Source of the DNA: Thalassia testudinum
Lineage: Eukaryota; Streptophyta; Magnoliopsida; Alismatales; Hydrocharitaceae
Length of the DNA stretch: 64,000 nucleotides
NCBI GenBank assembly: GCA_037157565.1
Contig: JAZHRO010000022.1
Location: 9,936,001-10,000,000, forward strand
Direction of reading: 5' to 3'
Both the position numbers and the translations under genes were made by a program. The notes beneath the pieces were generated by a model that worked only from the letters and a program-made list of their open reading frames with translations, made no database searches and was not told the origin of the DNA. Below are positions 47,060-57,889 of this stretch, in pieces; positions within the stretch are counted from its first letter, which is position 1; each line of letters begins with the position of its first letter.

Positions 47060-48166
47060 TTATTTTTCTATTCTAAGTGATTTACTAATCTCAAAAAGTT
47101 CATTAAAAGCTTCTTGAAGATCGAGATTTACCTCGTCGTCAGAGTCGCTTCCGCTTTCACTGTCGCTATTGGTTCCTCTGGCCATGAAACCAAAGCAAGC
47201 GGTTTCTTCTTTTTCTTCTTCTTCTTCCTCCGAGCTGGAATCGTCCCAAGTGGCTTGGAATGCCTTCTTCTTAGATCTCTTTTCCTTTTCCTTCTTCTTC
47301 TCCTTTTTGAGAAGAGGGCATTCTGGTCGTAGGTGTCCTTTCTCGTTGCAGTGGTAGCAACGTCTCAGGCTTTCCTTCTTCCCCTTTTTCTCTTTCTTTA
47401 ATTCCCTACAAAACTTGGAAAAATTTTTAAGTAAAATTCTAAAGTCTTCGTCGTCGGAACTTACCTCGCTATTCGACGCGGCTCTAAAGGCAAGAGTCTT
47501 CTTCAGTTTGGACTCCGGTGTATCCTTCTTCTTTTGCTTCAACTTTGTCTCGTAGGCCATTAGATTGCCTAAGAGATCTTCCATGTTGAGCTCCTCTACT
47601 TCGTTCGCCTCCTCGATGGCGGTGACTTTCTGTTCCCATTCCGGTCCAAGGGAACGAAGAAGCTTCCCTTGAAGCTCCCCCTTGATGAAGGTCTTCCCTA
47701 ATGCTTTCAAATTATTTACAATGAGAGTGAACCTAGTGTTCATCTCACTTAAAGACTCGTTAGGTTTCATAGAAAAAGATTCAAATTCTTGAGAAAGTAA
47801 ATTAATTTTAGAAGTTTTTACCTTAGAGGTACCTTCGTGAGTTACCTCAAGTGTGTGCCAAATCTCGTATGCGGTGGCGCATTGCGAGATTCTGTTGAAC
47901 TCCTCCGGGCTGAGCGCGCAATACAACGCGTTCATTGTTTTCGCGTTGAGCGAGAGTTCCTGAATCTGCTGCTGCGAGTATCCTGCGTCCGGTCGCTCCG
48001 GGATCTCGTATGAGGCTTCGCAACGTCCCCATAGAGCGAAGTCCGTGGCTTGAAGCCACATCCTCATCCTCAGCTTCCAATAGCTGTAGTTGTTCCCGTC
48101 AAAGTAGGGTGGTCGGACGGTTGACTGCCCTTCGGAGATTCTGATTGCGGCTATGCTTCCCTCCAT
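47060..48166 (-). CDS. Element F gag protein (UBN2 type, CCHC zinc knuckle)
   Basis: A 368-residue Copia gag, intact. The order is: N-terminal DUF4219-like YFDGNNYSYWKLRMRMWLQ (residues 21-40), UBN2 core (AKTMNALYCALSPEEFNRI, AYEIWHTLEVTHEGTSKVK, LSQEFESFSMKPNESLSEM, LLRSLGPEWEQKVTAIEE), a basic linker, the zinc knuckle CYHCNEKGHLRPEC (about residues 269-282), then an alternating basic and acidic tail (KKEKKKEKEKRSKKK, SSSEEEEEEKEE, SDSESGSDSDDE). The protein would assemble particles and bind element RNA. The ATG at 48166 is the first after the primer site. The frame ends at TAA in an A-run (LRIEK); a neighbouring frame continues with coiled-coil sequence, so the natural gag may be longer. 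Confidence 0.9.
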   Translation of the reverse strand: MEGSIAAIRISEGQSTVRPPYFDGNNYSYWKLRMRMWLQATDFALWGRCEASYEIPERPDAGYSQQQIQELSLNAKTMNALYCALSPEEFNRISQCATAYEIWHTLEVTHEGTSKVKTSKINLLSQEFESFSMKPNESLSEMNTRFTLIVNNLKALGKTFIKGELQGKLLRSLGPEWEQKVTAIEEANEVEELNMEDLLGNLMAYETKLKQKKKDTPESKLKKTLAFRAASNSEVSSDDEDFRILLKNFSKFCRELKKEKKGKKESLRRCYHCNEKGHLRPECPLLKKEKKKEKEKRSKKKAFQATWDDSSSEEEEEEKEETACFGFMARGTNSDSESGSDSDDEVNLDLQEAFNELFEISKSLRIEK

Positions 48167-48207
48167 GATCTAGATCCTCGCCGGTTTGTAACGTCGATTT
48201 CGCGAGA

Positions 48208-48222
48208 CCTGCTCTGATACCA
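48208..48222 (-). other. Primer binding site of element F
   Basis: The minus strand reads TGGTATCAGAGCAGG, a perfect initiator-Met tRNA complement, two bases from the LTR and 41 bases before the gag ATG. Confidence 0.95.
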
Positions 48223-48224
48223 AT

Positions 48225-49956
48225 TGTAGGTTCTCCCTTCGAGGAGGGGTGACGTAATAATTGCGGAAATAAAATAAACAATCTCACAAATAGGCAATCA
48301 CACGAGTACACAAAGATTTTTAGGTGGAAACCCAAACCGGGTGAAAACCACCACCTAACCCTCTCGAGTTAGGATTTTCCGATCAACCTAGTTGATCAAA
48401 TCCACTAATCGAATCACTTTGAAACGATGGTGATTCAACCTCAGTACAACCACGCTACAAGTACGAGGGTAGCGTTCCTCAACCCCTTCTCTCCACGAGA
48501 AGGATTTTGTCCCACGAAGGAGACGGGAATTCGCAAAGCGAATACCCAACCAAAAGATAAGGTAAAATAAACAACAAACCTATAGAGCCAACAAAGTAAT
48601 AAACCTAAGCTTTTATAGGATTTAGGAAACTCCCCTTTGCAAGGAGTGCGTCGACGATGACGCGGGTGCGTGAGCCACGCAACGGCGCAATGTCGCTCTC
48701 GTGAACAATGGCGAGAGAGCGGGTGCGCGAAGGCTTGATGCTCTCAAGATGATGGAGCTTGAGCTTAGAGAGCAAGATCTAGCTAGGACACAAGAGAGTG
48801 GAACTATGTTGCTTAAGTGTGTCTTGTGTTTCTCTTGGTGTATCTTTTGTCTCTAAGTATGTATTTGTGTTGCAAAGGTTCCCCTCTATTTATAGAGGCC
48901 TTAGGAAGGCTTTGGAAGGCTTAGGAAAGGTTCTATAATTGTTGGGAACAAAGCCTAAGAGAATCAGGCCGAAATTAGGACAATGATTACATTTGACAGG
49001 GTAATCAGACGTCTAACGCTTTCATCAGACGTCTGGAAGGCCACTTTAAGACGTCTGATTTCAAGGTCAGACGTCTGATTCTATGCGGGTTTCCTCCTGA
49101 CTTGAATCAGATCTAAACAGGGTTTTTGCGCAAGTCCATCAGACGACATACAGGACGTCTGGTACTATGTATGGACGTCTGGAAACCTACTTTTACTGTG
49201 GGAATTGATTTCCAAACGTTGCAACGGCTAGAAAATCTCTGAGAAGAGATTTTGGGTCAGCCGAGGCAAAACGGTCATTTATCAGACGTCTGGAAATGCC
49301 TAAGGACGTCTGATAAGGCTCTAACGGTCATATTCTTGAGTGCCTGCTAAGGTAGCCAACGGTCCACTATCTGGACGTCTGGCAAGTCCATCAGACGTCT
49401 CCTAAGACGTCTGGTATAAGGTCTGGACGTCTGATTTCATCAGACAGAACTACCTATGTCCAGCCTAACAGTTATCTGACGTCTGAAACAACAGTCAGAC
49501 GTCTTAAAATACTTTATCAGATATCTGATTTGGGAATTAGACGTCTGGAAGTGCTGTTTGAGCCCTATATTGGTTTTCTAAGTATTCTACAGAAAACCTA
49601 AGTATCCTAGGGTTGTGCCGGTGTTCCTAGGACTACTGTTAGGGTTCTTTGAGGCTCTTTAACATAATTTTCTAAGGAAAATAAAAAGAGCAAGAAAATA
49701 AAGACAAGAGATATAAGAAAGGATTAAAAAGAATCTATCCTATTCTTCTTGTCTTCTATCTTCAATATGTCGCTCCACGCGAACCTCCTCTGTTTTCCGT
49801 CAAGCTCCTCCAATCCGTCCTGGATGCGAGCTCGAGTTCCGTCTAACCATGTCCACATTTGCAATTGACCTGAAATCTAGGACTCAAATTGCAAATGTTA
49901 ATAACACGTGTTTTGTTATCATCAAAACAAATGATCGTGGTGCTCTAGCACCAACA
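48225..49956 (-). repeat. Upstream (5') LTR of element F
   Basis: Near-identical to 44372-46104. The palindrome cluster is at 49010-49555 and the TATA box near 48890 on the minus strand. Transcription should start just downstream of it, toward the gag. Confidence 0.95.
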
Positions 49957-49961
49957 GTTCT

Positions 49962-51352
49962 TTCTCTGTGACCATATAATTTCGTTGGGCCTCGTCCAAT
50001 GTCTTTCTCGCGTAGTAGATCACCACGGGTTTCTTGTCTTGTATTTGTCCCAGGACGGCGCCTATGGCAAAATCTGATGTATCACACATGATCTCAAAGT
50101 CCTGGGACCAATCTAGGGGCTGAAGTACAAGTGCTATGGAGACTAAGTCCCAGAGGGTGTGGTAAGCCTGGATGCAATCATAGGTCATGTGGAATAGGGT
50201 GTCATTGGCCAGAAGGTCGGTCAAGGGTTTGGAAGGCTTGGAAAGTCTTTGATGAACCTCCAAGTATTCACCCACCATTTCTGAAAAAATGGCTAGCATG
50301 CAACGCTGAAAGGTAGCGGGTGCGTTGTATAACTTGAACGGCATATGATGGAATGCAAATGTGCTGTACGGGCAAGTGAATGTGGTCTTCTCTTGATCTT
50401 CAGGAGCAATTGCGACTTGGTTATATCCTGAATATCCATCCAGGAAGCAAAAATACCTTTGCCTTGCCAATCTTTCAAGAATCTGGTCGATGAATGGCAG
50501 GGGGAAATGATCCTTCTTGGTTGCTTCATTGAGTTTCCTGTAATCAATACACACCCTCCATGTGGTGGTGGTGTGGGTGGGGATGGATTTGCCACGTTCA
50601 TTGGTGACAACGGTGAGCTTGACTTTCCTCAGAACCACTTGAGTGGGGCTCACCCAGGGGCTATCGGAGATGGGATAGTTGATGTCGGCGTCAAGCCACT
50701 TGATAATTTCCTTCTTAACGACCTCCCGTATATTTGGGTTTAATCATCTCTGCATCTGACGGGAGGGCCGTGACCCATCTTCTAGATAAATCTTGTGGGT
50801 ACAATAGGTGGGGCTAATTCCTCTTAAATCTGAAATAGTCCAGCCAATGGCAGCCCTATGTTCTGATAGGGTTGCTGTCAATCTAAGTTCCTGATCCCTA
50901 GTTAGGTTGGCATTGATAATTACGGGGAAGGTTTGGTCAGGTCCCAGGAAGACATACTTGAGATTCTCTGGTAGCGGCTTTAGTTTAGGTGTGGGTGGCA
51001 CAATGTTTGATGGAAAGGGGAAAGGCGGGAGTTGATCGACATCAATTTCCTCGAATGGTGTTGGTTGATGGTAATCAACCCTACAGAGGTCCATGGGCGT
51101 AGATGGTGATGGGTCAGAACAGTTGTTACAGGATTGGTAGTCTGAGATAGAACTAAGGGTGAGGCATTCCTCGACCAAAGGTTCCACGGGATCATGTTCC
51201 TCGATATAGTCGCAATCAAAAGACTTGGTCACCCGGAAGATATCCAACTACATTTTCTTGTCTCCGAAAGCGATTTCCATGCATCCCATGTCACAATCGA
51301 TGTTTGCCTTAGCCGTAGCTAAGAAGGGTCTGCCTAGGATGATGGGTGTGTT
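49962..51352 (-). pseudogene. Element C reverse transcriptase, active site deleted, and RNase H start
   Basis: The linker 51247-50744 has AAIGWTISDLRGISPTYCTHKIYLEDG. RT motifs follow: WRVCIDYRKLNEATKKDHFPLPF, FCFLDGYSGYNQVAIAPEDQ and FHHMPFKLYNAPATFQRCM. Then EMVGEYLEV runs directly into HQRLSKPSKPLTDLL near 50245. The FMDDFSV catalytic box and the connection normally lying between them, roughly 100 codons, are missing. RNase H begins with FEIMCDTSDFAIGAVLGQ and YARKTLDEAQRNYMVTEKEL, then stops at element F. Confidence 0.88.
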
Positions 51353-52399
51353 CTATCGATGCTTAGGGACTTCCATGTCGAGTACCAAAAAGTTGACCGA
51401 AAAATAGAAGTCCTTGACCCGCACAATTACGTCCTCGACAACCCCCTTTGGGGTTTTCACAGATCTATCAGCCAATTGGATGGTAACAGGTGTGGGTGTC
51501 AACTCTCCGAATTCAAATTGGTGGTATAGGGTTGTCGGAATCAAATTGATGGAAGCACCTAAGTCCATGAGCGCTCCATCAAATGTCATGTCCTCAATAT
51601 TGCAGGATATCAGGGGTGCTCCTGGGTTAGTTCGCTTGAGCGGAAGGTTGCTTGATATTACGAAACTAGCTTGCTCTGAAAGCATAACCTTCCTACGTGC
51701 TTGAGGTCTTGGCTTATGTTTGGGTGTACAGGCATCCTTTAGGAACTTAGCGTAAGCCGGAATGTGCTTGACGGCTTCGAGGAGCAGAGTATTAATCTGA
51801 ATCTGCTCAAAGATCTCTAAAAGCTCCTCAGTTTCCACAACACTTTTCTTCTTGATTGTCTCCAAGGCCTCAGGATATGGTGTCTGAATGTGGATAGTAT
51901 CTATTTCTGGGTCCTCGGGTTTTTCCTGTGCTTCTTCTGAGTCGGGTGTTTCAGAAGGTGAAGTATCACGAAGAGTCGACCATTTGGGATCTTGGGTTTT
52001 GGTGCCGCTTCTCAAGGTTACCGCATTTGCAGAGGCATTGGGACCATGGGTTGATCCTTGAGAAGATGAGGACGAAGAAGTACCAAACCGAGGGAGTGTT
52101 TGTGGGGCTGGCTGGACCATGTGCGCCTGCCCACGATTGCCTTGGAACCCTTGCAAATTGGGGCCTCTGTTAATCATGTTTCGCAGGTTCGGTTGTGGCT
52201 GGGAAGGCAGGGATCCTTGTTGTTTGCAGTCCAACAGTTGGCTTAACTGCCCCTTTACTAAAGCTATTTCTTCCTGATGTTTTTGGTTCATTTCAGCCAT
52301 CATTTTTATCAGGGTGTCCATTTGGTTTTGTGGGGGAGGGGCCACCCTATTCGAATTATATGGGGCTCTAACTGGTGGTCCTTGCTGATAGGGGGGCAA
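51353..52399 (-). pseudogene. Element C gag end and aspartic protease
   Basis: An open frame of 348 codons. It has a Pro/Gln-rich start, a coiled segment (MDTLIKMMAEMNQKHQEEIALVKGQLSQL), the Athila-type VTLRSGT block, and a retropepsin-like domain with FDGALMDLGASINLIPTTLYHQF, where DLGAS carries the catalytic Asp. The ending VPKHR then a stop falls where the family continues into the linker to RT (VILGRPFLATA...), which resumes after 51350 beyond that stop. Although open, it is cut off from its upstream gag by a stop. Confidence 0.82.
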
Positions 52400-53716
52400 G
52401 TTTGGCTGTCGGTTTGGCCTGGGCTGGTTCTAGAATTGAGGTAGTTTCTGGTTTGTCCAACCAAAGTTTAGGTGATTACGCCAGCCGGTGTTGTAAGTGT
52501 TTTAGAAAGGGTCAGGTTTAGCATAACCTTGGACAGCCTGTACATCTTCAAAGATAGCAGATGTCGAGGGGGAGGGAAGAGAGTAATCAAGGGTTGAGGG
52601 AGCAAAGGTCCCTCCCTGGAACGTGGTCAGGGGTTGTTCCAGGTACATTTGGCTTAAGGGCTGGACCAGGTCAACATTGTGAGCTCCCTTTGCTAGGGAG
52701 AAGGTCTGTAATGGGTTCCTGGTCTGGTTCAGTAGCTCATCTATCTTTTTATCCACCAATTTCACTCGATCTAATTTCTTGGCAATGATATCCATGTCAA
52801 CCATCCTAGAATTTGCTTGTACCTCATAAATCCCACCACGGGGTTGACTGGATCGGTTAAACTGGGTCATGGAGGCATTGTTGAGTGAATTTTCGCTCGT
52901 AAACTCAAAGAGCTCAAACGCTCTCTCCTCGCCTTTGTTTAGGAAGTTCCCCTTGCATGAGGCATCGACTAAGTTCCGTAGGTTGCTGTCCAGACTGTGG
53001 TTGAAGATCTGGGCCAATTGCCACCTTGGTACTTCGTGGTGTGGGCATTTCCTTAATAGTTTATTAAATCTTTCCTACGCCTCATGGAACTGTTCCCCGC
53101 CCTGGAGTGTAAAGGTAGTAATGGCTATTCTGAGGGCATTGATTTTTCCTATAAGGAAGAATTTCTTTAAGAATGCATGCCTTAGTTCTTCTCAGGTGGT
53201 GATGGGTCTACCTAGGGTTCTAAGCCAGTGAGATGCTTTGTCTCTCAGTGAGAAGGGGAACATCTTAACCAAAACAATGTCAAGGCTAATATTCCTAGGC
53301 ATCACAGTCCGGGCGATCCGGTCAAGATCCTCTAGGTGTTGGAAGGGGTCCTCATTTGAGATTCCATGGAAGTGGCTCTGAATTAGACTCAGGACATTTG
53401 GTTTCAGCTCAAAATCATCTCCCCCTTTGGAGATCCTCAGGTGCGGCTCGACTCGAATAGCGGAAGGATTGTAGAAGTCACGGAGGGGTCTAGGTTGGTC
53501 TTGGAATGGTGGTAGATCAAGTGGCGGTTGCCCTTGTGGGCCTTGGAAAGGTGGTAGTGGTTGCCCTTGTGGGTACTACAACCGGTGTATGGCTTGCATG
53601 ATGGTGTGGATTTATTGCTGTTGAAGCTGGTGGTTTGTGTTAATCTGGGCCTGGATGATGGCCATTGTGTCTAGTAGGGGTTGGTCCTCAACCTCATCTA
53701 CTCTAGGTTCAGCCAT
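52400..53716 (-). pseudogene. Element C gag, broken
   Basis: Starts at ATG 53714-53716 (MAEPRVDEVEDQPLLDTMAI). A stop follows soon after (QLQQQ then TAA near 53615). The retrotransposon-gag core follows: EDPFQHLEDLDRIARTV, VKMFPFSLRDKASHWL and ALRIAITTFTLQGGEQF near 53370-53090, then a clean frame from 53017 to 52502 (FNHSLDSNLRNLVDASCKG...). At least three stops interrupt it. It would form the virus-like particle shell. Confidence 0.85.
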
Positions 53717-54910
53717 GTCTCTCGTAGAATCAAGTCACCTAGATTCCCGTCCCAAAACAAACAACTCGGGATGAAGTAATCTTCTCCCATGCATACACTA
53801 GAGAAGAACAGGAGAGGATGCAGAGAGCGACAGATGCGAGAAGTGTGTGTGTGTGTGCAACCATGCAAGCAAGCTTAGTCCTTATGGTGTATTCCTTAGG
53901 GGACCTAGAAATCTCCAAAGGGGTGATCAAGTCCGTAAGCACTGGACTTCTCTTCTTGAAGCTAATCTGGCTAGGTTGATTATGAGGGGATTGTAGGGAA
54001 TGTTCTTCCTTTGGCTTGTGCCGCCGGTTCCATAGACCCCACAACCGCGGTCGTTTGACACTTCCCCACAGCCTAGTCACCGGATTCTACTAAGGGAATG
54101 AAAGCCAAGTGCCCAGCGAACAAAACCACGCCTCTCGAGACTTAACCCAGTCCTGCCTAGGGTACGTCTACTCTGTTTTAAAAGGGCTAGGATAGTGCTT
54201 GTGTTAGGGTTATGTGATGAGGTGTTGATTGGGGTGGTGCCTCTTAGTTTTCCAATTCCAGTGTGTGTGCTTCTATCAAAACATGGTTTTGAAGCAAGGA
54301 TTTTTTTAAAATGTGGTGTCTTTTAATGTTTTGTCCTTACTTTTGTGTCTTTTAGGGTTTACGTGTCTTAATGTTTTCAGACAAGTTTCAGGTGGGCATG
54401 CCAAGTTTTGCACACAATTGGTGAGAGCAGATTTCCTTTTATGTGAAGAGGCTTTAAAACCCTAAAGTGCTCATCCTAGTGTTCATGCAACTGCTATTAG
54501 ATGAGTTGATTTTTAGGGTTGAGTGGTGTGGCCCATGTCAATTCAAGGTGGCTTCGCAAACACCACTCAAAAAGAAAGAAGAACACTCCAAAAAGCTTAG
54601 GTCATTAAGAATGTTAGAGTGTATTTTTTTGTTGGGTGATGTGTTAAGGATGTGGATCAGGCAATCATGCACCATGACAATTTTTTTCGATTTTACAATT
54701 TTTTTTTTTAGATTTTTGGGCAAGCAAACAACCATGGGTGAAGAATTACTCACGACCGGTCCTTGTTGCACTTACTCCCTCTTTTACGTTACGAGTTGCA
54801 TTGCTTCGCCGTCCAAGTGCCGAATTCCTGCAACCATCAAGTAGAAGGAGAAAAGGTGTTAGATGATGTGAGCATGGATGTAAAATGGAAGTGACAAAAT
54901 AAATCCGTTG
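53717..54910 (-). other. Untranslated leader of element C
   Basis: About 1.2 kb between the primer site and gag, without a coding frame of any family. Long leaders are common in Athila-type elements. Confidence 0.6.
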
Positions 54911-54930
54911 CCTCCCTGGCAACGGCACCA
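54911..54930 (-). other. Primer binding site of element C
   Basis: The minus strand reads TGGTGCCGTTGCCAGGGAGG, close to the Asp-tRNA site TGGCGCCGTTGCC used by Athila/Tat elements. It starts five bases from the LTR. Confidence 0.85.
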
Positions 54931-54935
54931 AAAAC

Positions 54936-56439
54936 TGATGTGCGAAAGACGTGTTTGTTAAAAAGGATCGTTATAGTTCGTGCCTGTACGTCGGTTTTAA
55001 AAGAAGAAATGGATGTGAGTCCGAGTGTCGATCACATGGAGGCGTAGAAACCAGATTTTCTTTGTCACTTGGTGTCACGGAGATAACGAGTTTTTACTTG
55101 CGAGAAGATGTAGTAGAAAAACGAGGGGGAGAGAGAGAGAGAGAGTAGGGTTGGAGTCTTTTAAATCATAGCCATTGCTTAAAGTAAGATGGAGAACACA
55201 TCAACATTATATTAAACATGCAAATCAAGTTTTACAAATACAACGGTAGCTAAATGATTAAATAAAAAGGAAGTAAAGCTAGCTTAAAGAGAAGGAAAGG
55301 GAGAGAGAGGGAAGACGGCGAGGCAGCCACGGCGGTGGAAGGAGGCTCCGTCGGCGGCTCGTCGACTCCATTGACTACAAGAAAGGATAAAGGAGGCTAG
55401 GGGGTATTACAACACTTGCAAGGTGAATTGAATGCTCTACATGGGTGGTTGGGAGGGGTTTATATAGAAAGAAGGGTTTCTAATTTAAGTATGGGCTTTA
55501 GCGACGTCCAGGACATCGCTAAACCCGTGCTAAAAGCGTCGGTGAAGCCCCCTACCCAACGGTCTCACGCGCGATTTGTGTGCGTGGCTTGAGGGCCGTG
55601 AGATCGCGGATCGGACTGTCGAGATCACTCGTAGGGCGCGCACTTGGATCGCGCTTGCTACACTCGCGCCCCACGCGTCATCACGGGCATCCGCCTTTGA
55701 TGCACGGGATTGCGCCGCGTCGCCTGCTGCCAGCCGCTAGATCAAGCATCGACGGCTAAAATCATGTGCGCCAACCCTGCCTTGAATTTGCGCTGCGGAG
55801 GGCGATTCGAACTTGCGCCCCACTGTGCAAGGGCGAGGCGCTTTCTACTGCGCTATGCTCCTGGTTGTGTCACGGGGATGCGGAGGTGGCGTGGTGCGGG
55901 CGACCGTTGGATGAAGATCTAATGGTCGTGAGCTACTGTGGCCGTGAGGTGCTGAGGCTGTGGGGCGCGAGGAGAAAGCCTTTTAGCCGTTCGATCGAAG
56001 ATCGGACGTTTTAGATTCATCCTGCGGTGGAAGCGTTGGTGCTGAGCTGCGGTTGAGGAGCACGGGGATGCTGACACGTGGCGTCTTCATGATCGTTGAT
56101 CATCACACGTGGCGTCTTCATGACCGTTGAGCGTTGGATGAAGATCAACGGTCAGAACTTCTTGGGCCAATTGCGGGCACTCCGAATGTCGAATTTAGCT
56201 GATTTCGAGTTTGTTGGACTCCGTTCGTTGCTCTGAATCCATCCGTGTGGTCGATCGTTCGTCTGAGGCTTGTTTTAACATGTTCTTGTACACATAGCCG
56301 TTAATATTACACTATAAGAAATCTTGATGTGTAATGCATGCGATGCTTCTATTCCTATTTATGCTGTATCCTCTGTGCATTTTACCTTTAAGACCCTCCC
56401 CTTTTGGCAGAGTTAGCATTGTACAATGCAGTGTTATCA
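54936..56439 (-). repeat. Upstream (5') LTR of element C
   Basis: 1504 bp with a GA-rich run at 55125-55147, a tRNA-like module at 55788-55865 and the uninverted form of the segment rearranged in the other LTR (56015-56090). Confidence 0.92.
55788..55865 (-). other. tRNA-like module in the other C LTR
   Basis: Counterpart of 40705-40785 with TAGCGCAGTAG and AGTTCGAATCG on the minus strand. Its presence in both LTRs shows it predates this insertion. Confidence 0.55.
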
Positions 56440-56696
56440 GCTCCCTCAACAGCTCCTCATCTCTAGGAATGCACCAGCGTCCCCTCATACGTAGGAAGGA
56501 CTCTGTCAGTGAACGAGAACTCTCCTGGGTTCCCTACAAATACTCGGTCTCGCTGCACCTGTAGGTATGGATCCGTCATCTATCTAATCATGATGCGATC
56601 CATCAGCTCTGGTCGTGTCTGCCTCGCCACTGTCACTGCCCCGCAGTACCCCTGTGACTCCTGGGGTCGCCAGCTGCTCAACTACTCCATGAGTCT
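56440..56696 (-). pseudogene. Element B integrase, N-terminal fragment
   Basis: The linker between RNase H and integrase, in several frames with stops, up to the point where element C inserted (GCTCC at 56440-56444). It continues at 39827. Confidence 0.55.
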
Positions 56697-57889
56697 CTAG
56701 CTCTGTGCTCGTAGACAAGCCAAGTGGGCGGGCGCCTTCAGGCTCAAGGCGTCAGCCACCACATTGGCCTTCCCTGGGTGGTACGAGATGTTGCAATCGT
56801 AATCCTTCAGGAGTTCTAGCCAGCATCTCTGTCTCATGTTGAGCTCCTTTTGATCAAACAAATATCTGAGGCTCTTATGGTCAGTGAAAACCTCGAAAGT
56901 CTCTCCGTACAAGTAGTGTCTCCAGGTCTTTAGTGCGAGGACAACTGTTGCCAACTCTAAGTCATGGGTGGGGTAGTTATGCTCATGGGGCTTTAGTTGC
57001 TGCGAAGCGTATGCGACAACGTGACCCCGCTGCATGAGCACACCCCCCAATCCCTGCAACGAGGTGTCTGTGTAAACGATGAATCCTCCACTGTTGTCGG
57101 GGATGGTGAGTATAGGGGCTGAGGTTAGCCTCTCCTTCAGCTCCTAAAAGCAAGACTCACATTCGTCTGTCCAGGCGAAAGGTATGTCCTTCCGAGTCAA
57201 TTGAGTCAGAAGATGTGCAATCTGCAAGAACCCTCTGATAAACCATCTGTAGTAACCAGCCAGTCCCAAAAAACTGCAAATCTCTGTCACTGAACATAAC
57301 CTCTCCTACCTGAGTACTGCCTCTACCTTGGTTGGATCCACAGCTAAACCATCCTCTGAGATCACATGGCCCAAGAAGGTGATCCGTCTCAACTAGAATT
57401 TGCACTTGCTGTATTTGGCATACAGCCTATGTCGTCTCCAAGTATCTAAGACCATGTGAAGGTGCTGCTCATGCTGTGTCTGGTCTCGAGAGTAAATGAG
57501 TACGTCATCAATGAATACAACAACGAATTGATCCAGATACGGCCGGAAGATGCGGTTCATCAGGTCCATGAAAGCGGTAGGGGCGTTGGTTAGCCCAAAC
57601 GGCATGACCAAGAACTCGTAGTGGTCGTACCGCATTCGAAAGGCTGTCTTGGAGACGTCGGTCTCCCTAATCCTCAACTGATGGTAGCCTGACCTCAGGT
57701 CTATCTTGGAGAATACCGTGGCATCCCTCAGCTGGTCGAAGAGGTCATCTATGCGTGATAACGGGTACTTGTTCTTGACAGTGACCCTGTTCATCTGTCT
57801 GTAATTGATGCACAGTCGAAGAGTACTGTCCTTTTTCACAAATAGGACGGGGGCTCCCCACGGGGAGGCACTGGGCCTCACGAAGCCCT
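56697..57889 (-). pseudogene. Element B reverse transcriptase and RNase H, broken
   Basis: The RT frame 57881-57393 keeps [53 protein letters not shown] and the catalytic [12 protein letters not shown] stop or frameshift near 57393 and another near 57150 break it before the RNase H. The RNase H segment 57059-56697 has [69 protein letters not shown]. The first RNase H Asp falls in the broken stretch. The domain order matches chromoviruses. Confidence 0.88.

Larger units (their letters stand above)
44372..49956 (-). mobile_element. Element F: Sirevirus-like Copia element, gag only
   Basis: Flanked by perfect GTTCT (44367-44371 and 49957-49961) inside the RNase H of element C. Its LTRs are 44372-46104 (1733 bp) and 48225-49956 (1732 bp), reading TGTTGGTGC...CCTACA on the minus strand, with only a scattering of differences between them. 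The interior is 2.1 kb: initiator-Met primer site, long intact gag, coiled-coil and Pro/Trp-rich frames, and several polypurine tracts. No protease, integrase, RT or RNase H is present, so it depends on enzymes made elsewhere. It is the youngest insertion of the nest. Confidence 0.93.
39828..56439 (-). mobile_element. Element C: Athila-like Gypsy retrotransposon
   Basis: Flanked by GCTCC (39823-39827 and 56440-56444) inside the integrase of B. Its LTRs are 39828-41360 and 54936-56439, reading TGATAAC...GTCA on the minus strand. The primer site is complementary to Asp tRNA. It carries gag, protease, RT, RNase H and integrase with Athila-type motifs and a 1.5 kb non-coding tail before the downstream LTR. 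Element F interrupts the RNase H. Without F it is about 11.0 kb, normal for the clade. No env-like ORF was found. Confidence 0.93.
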
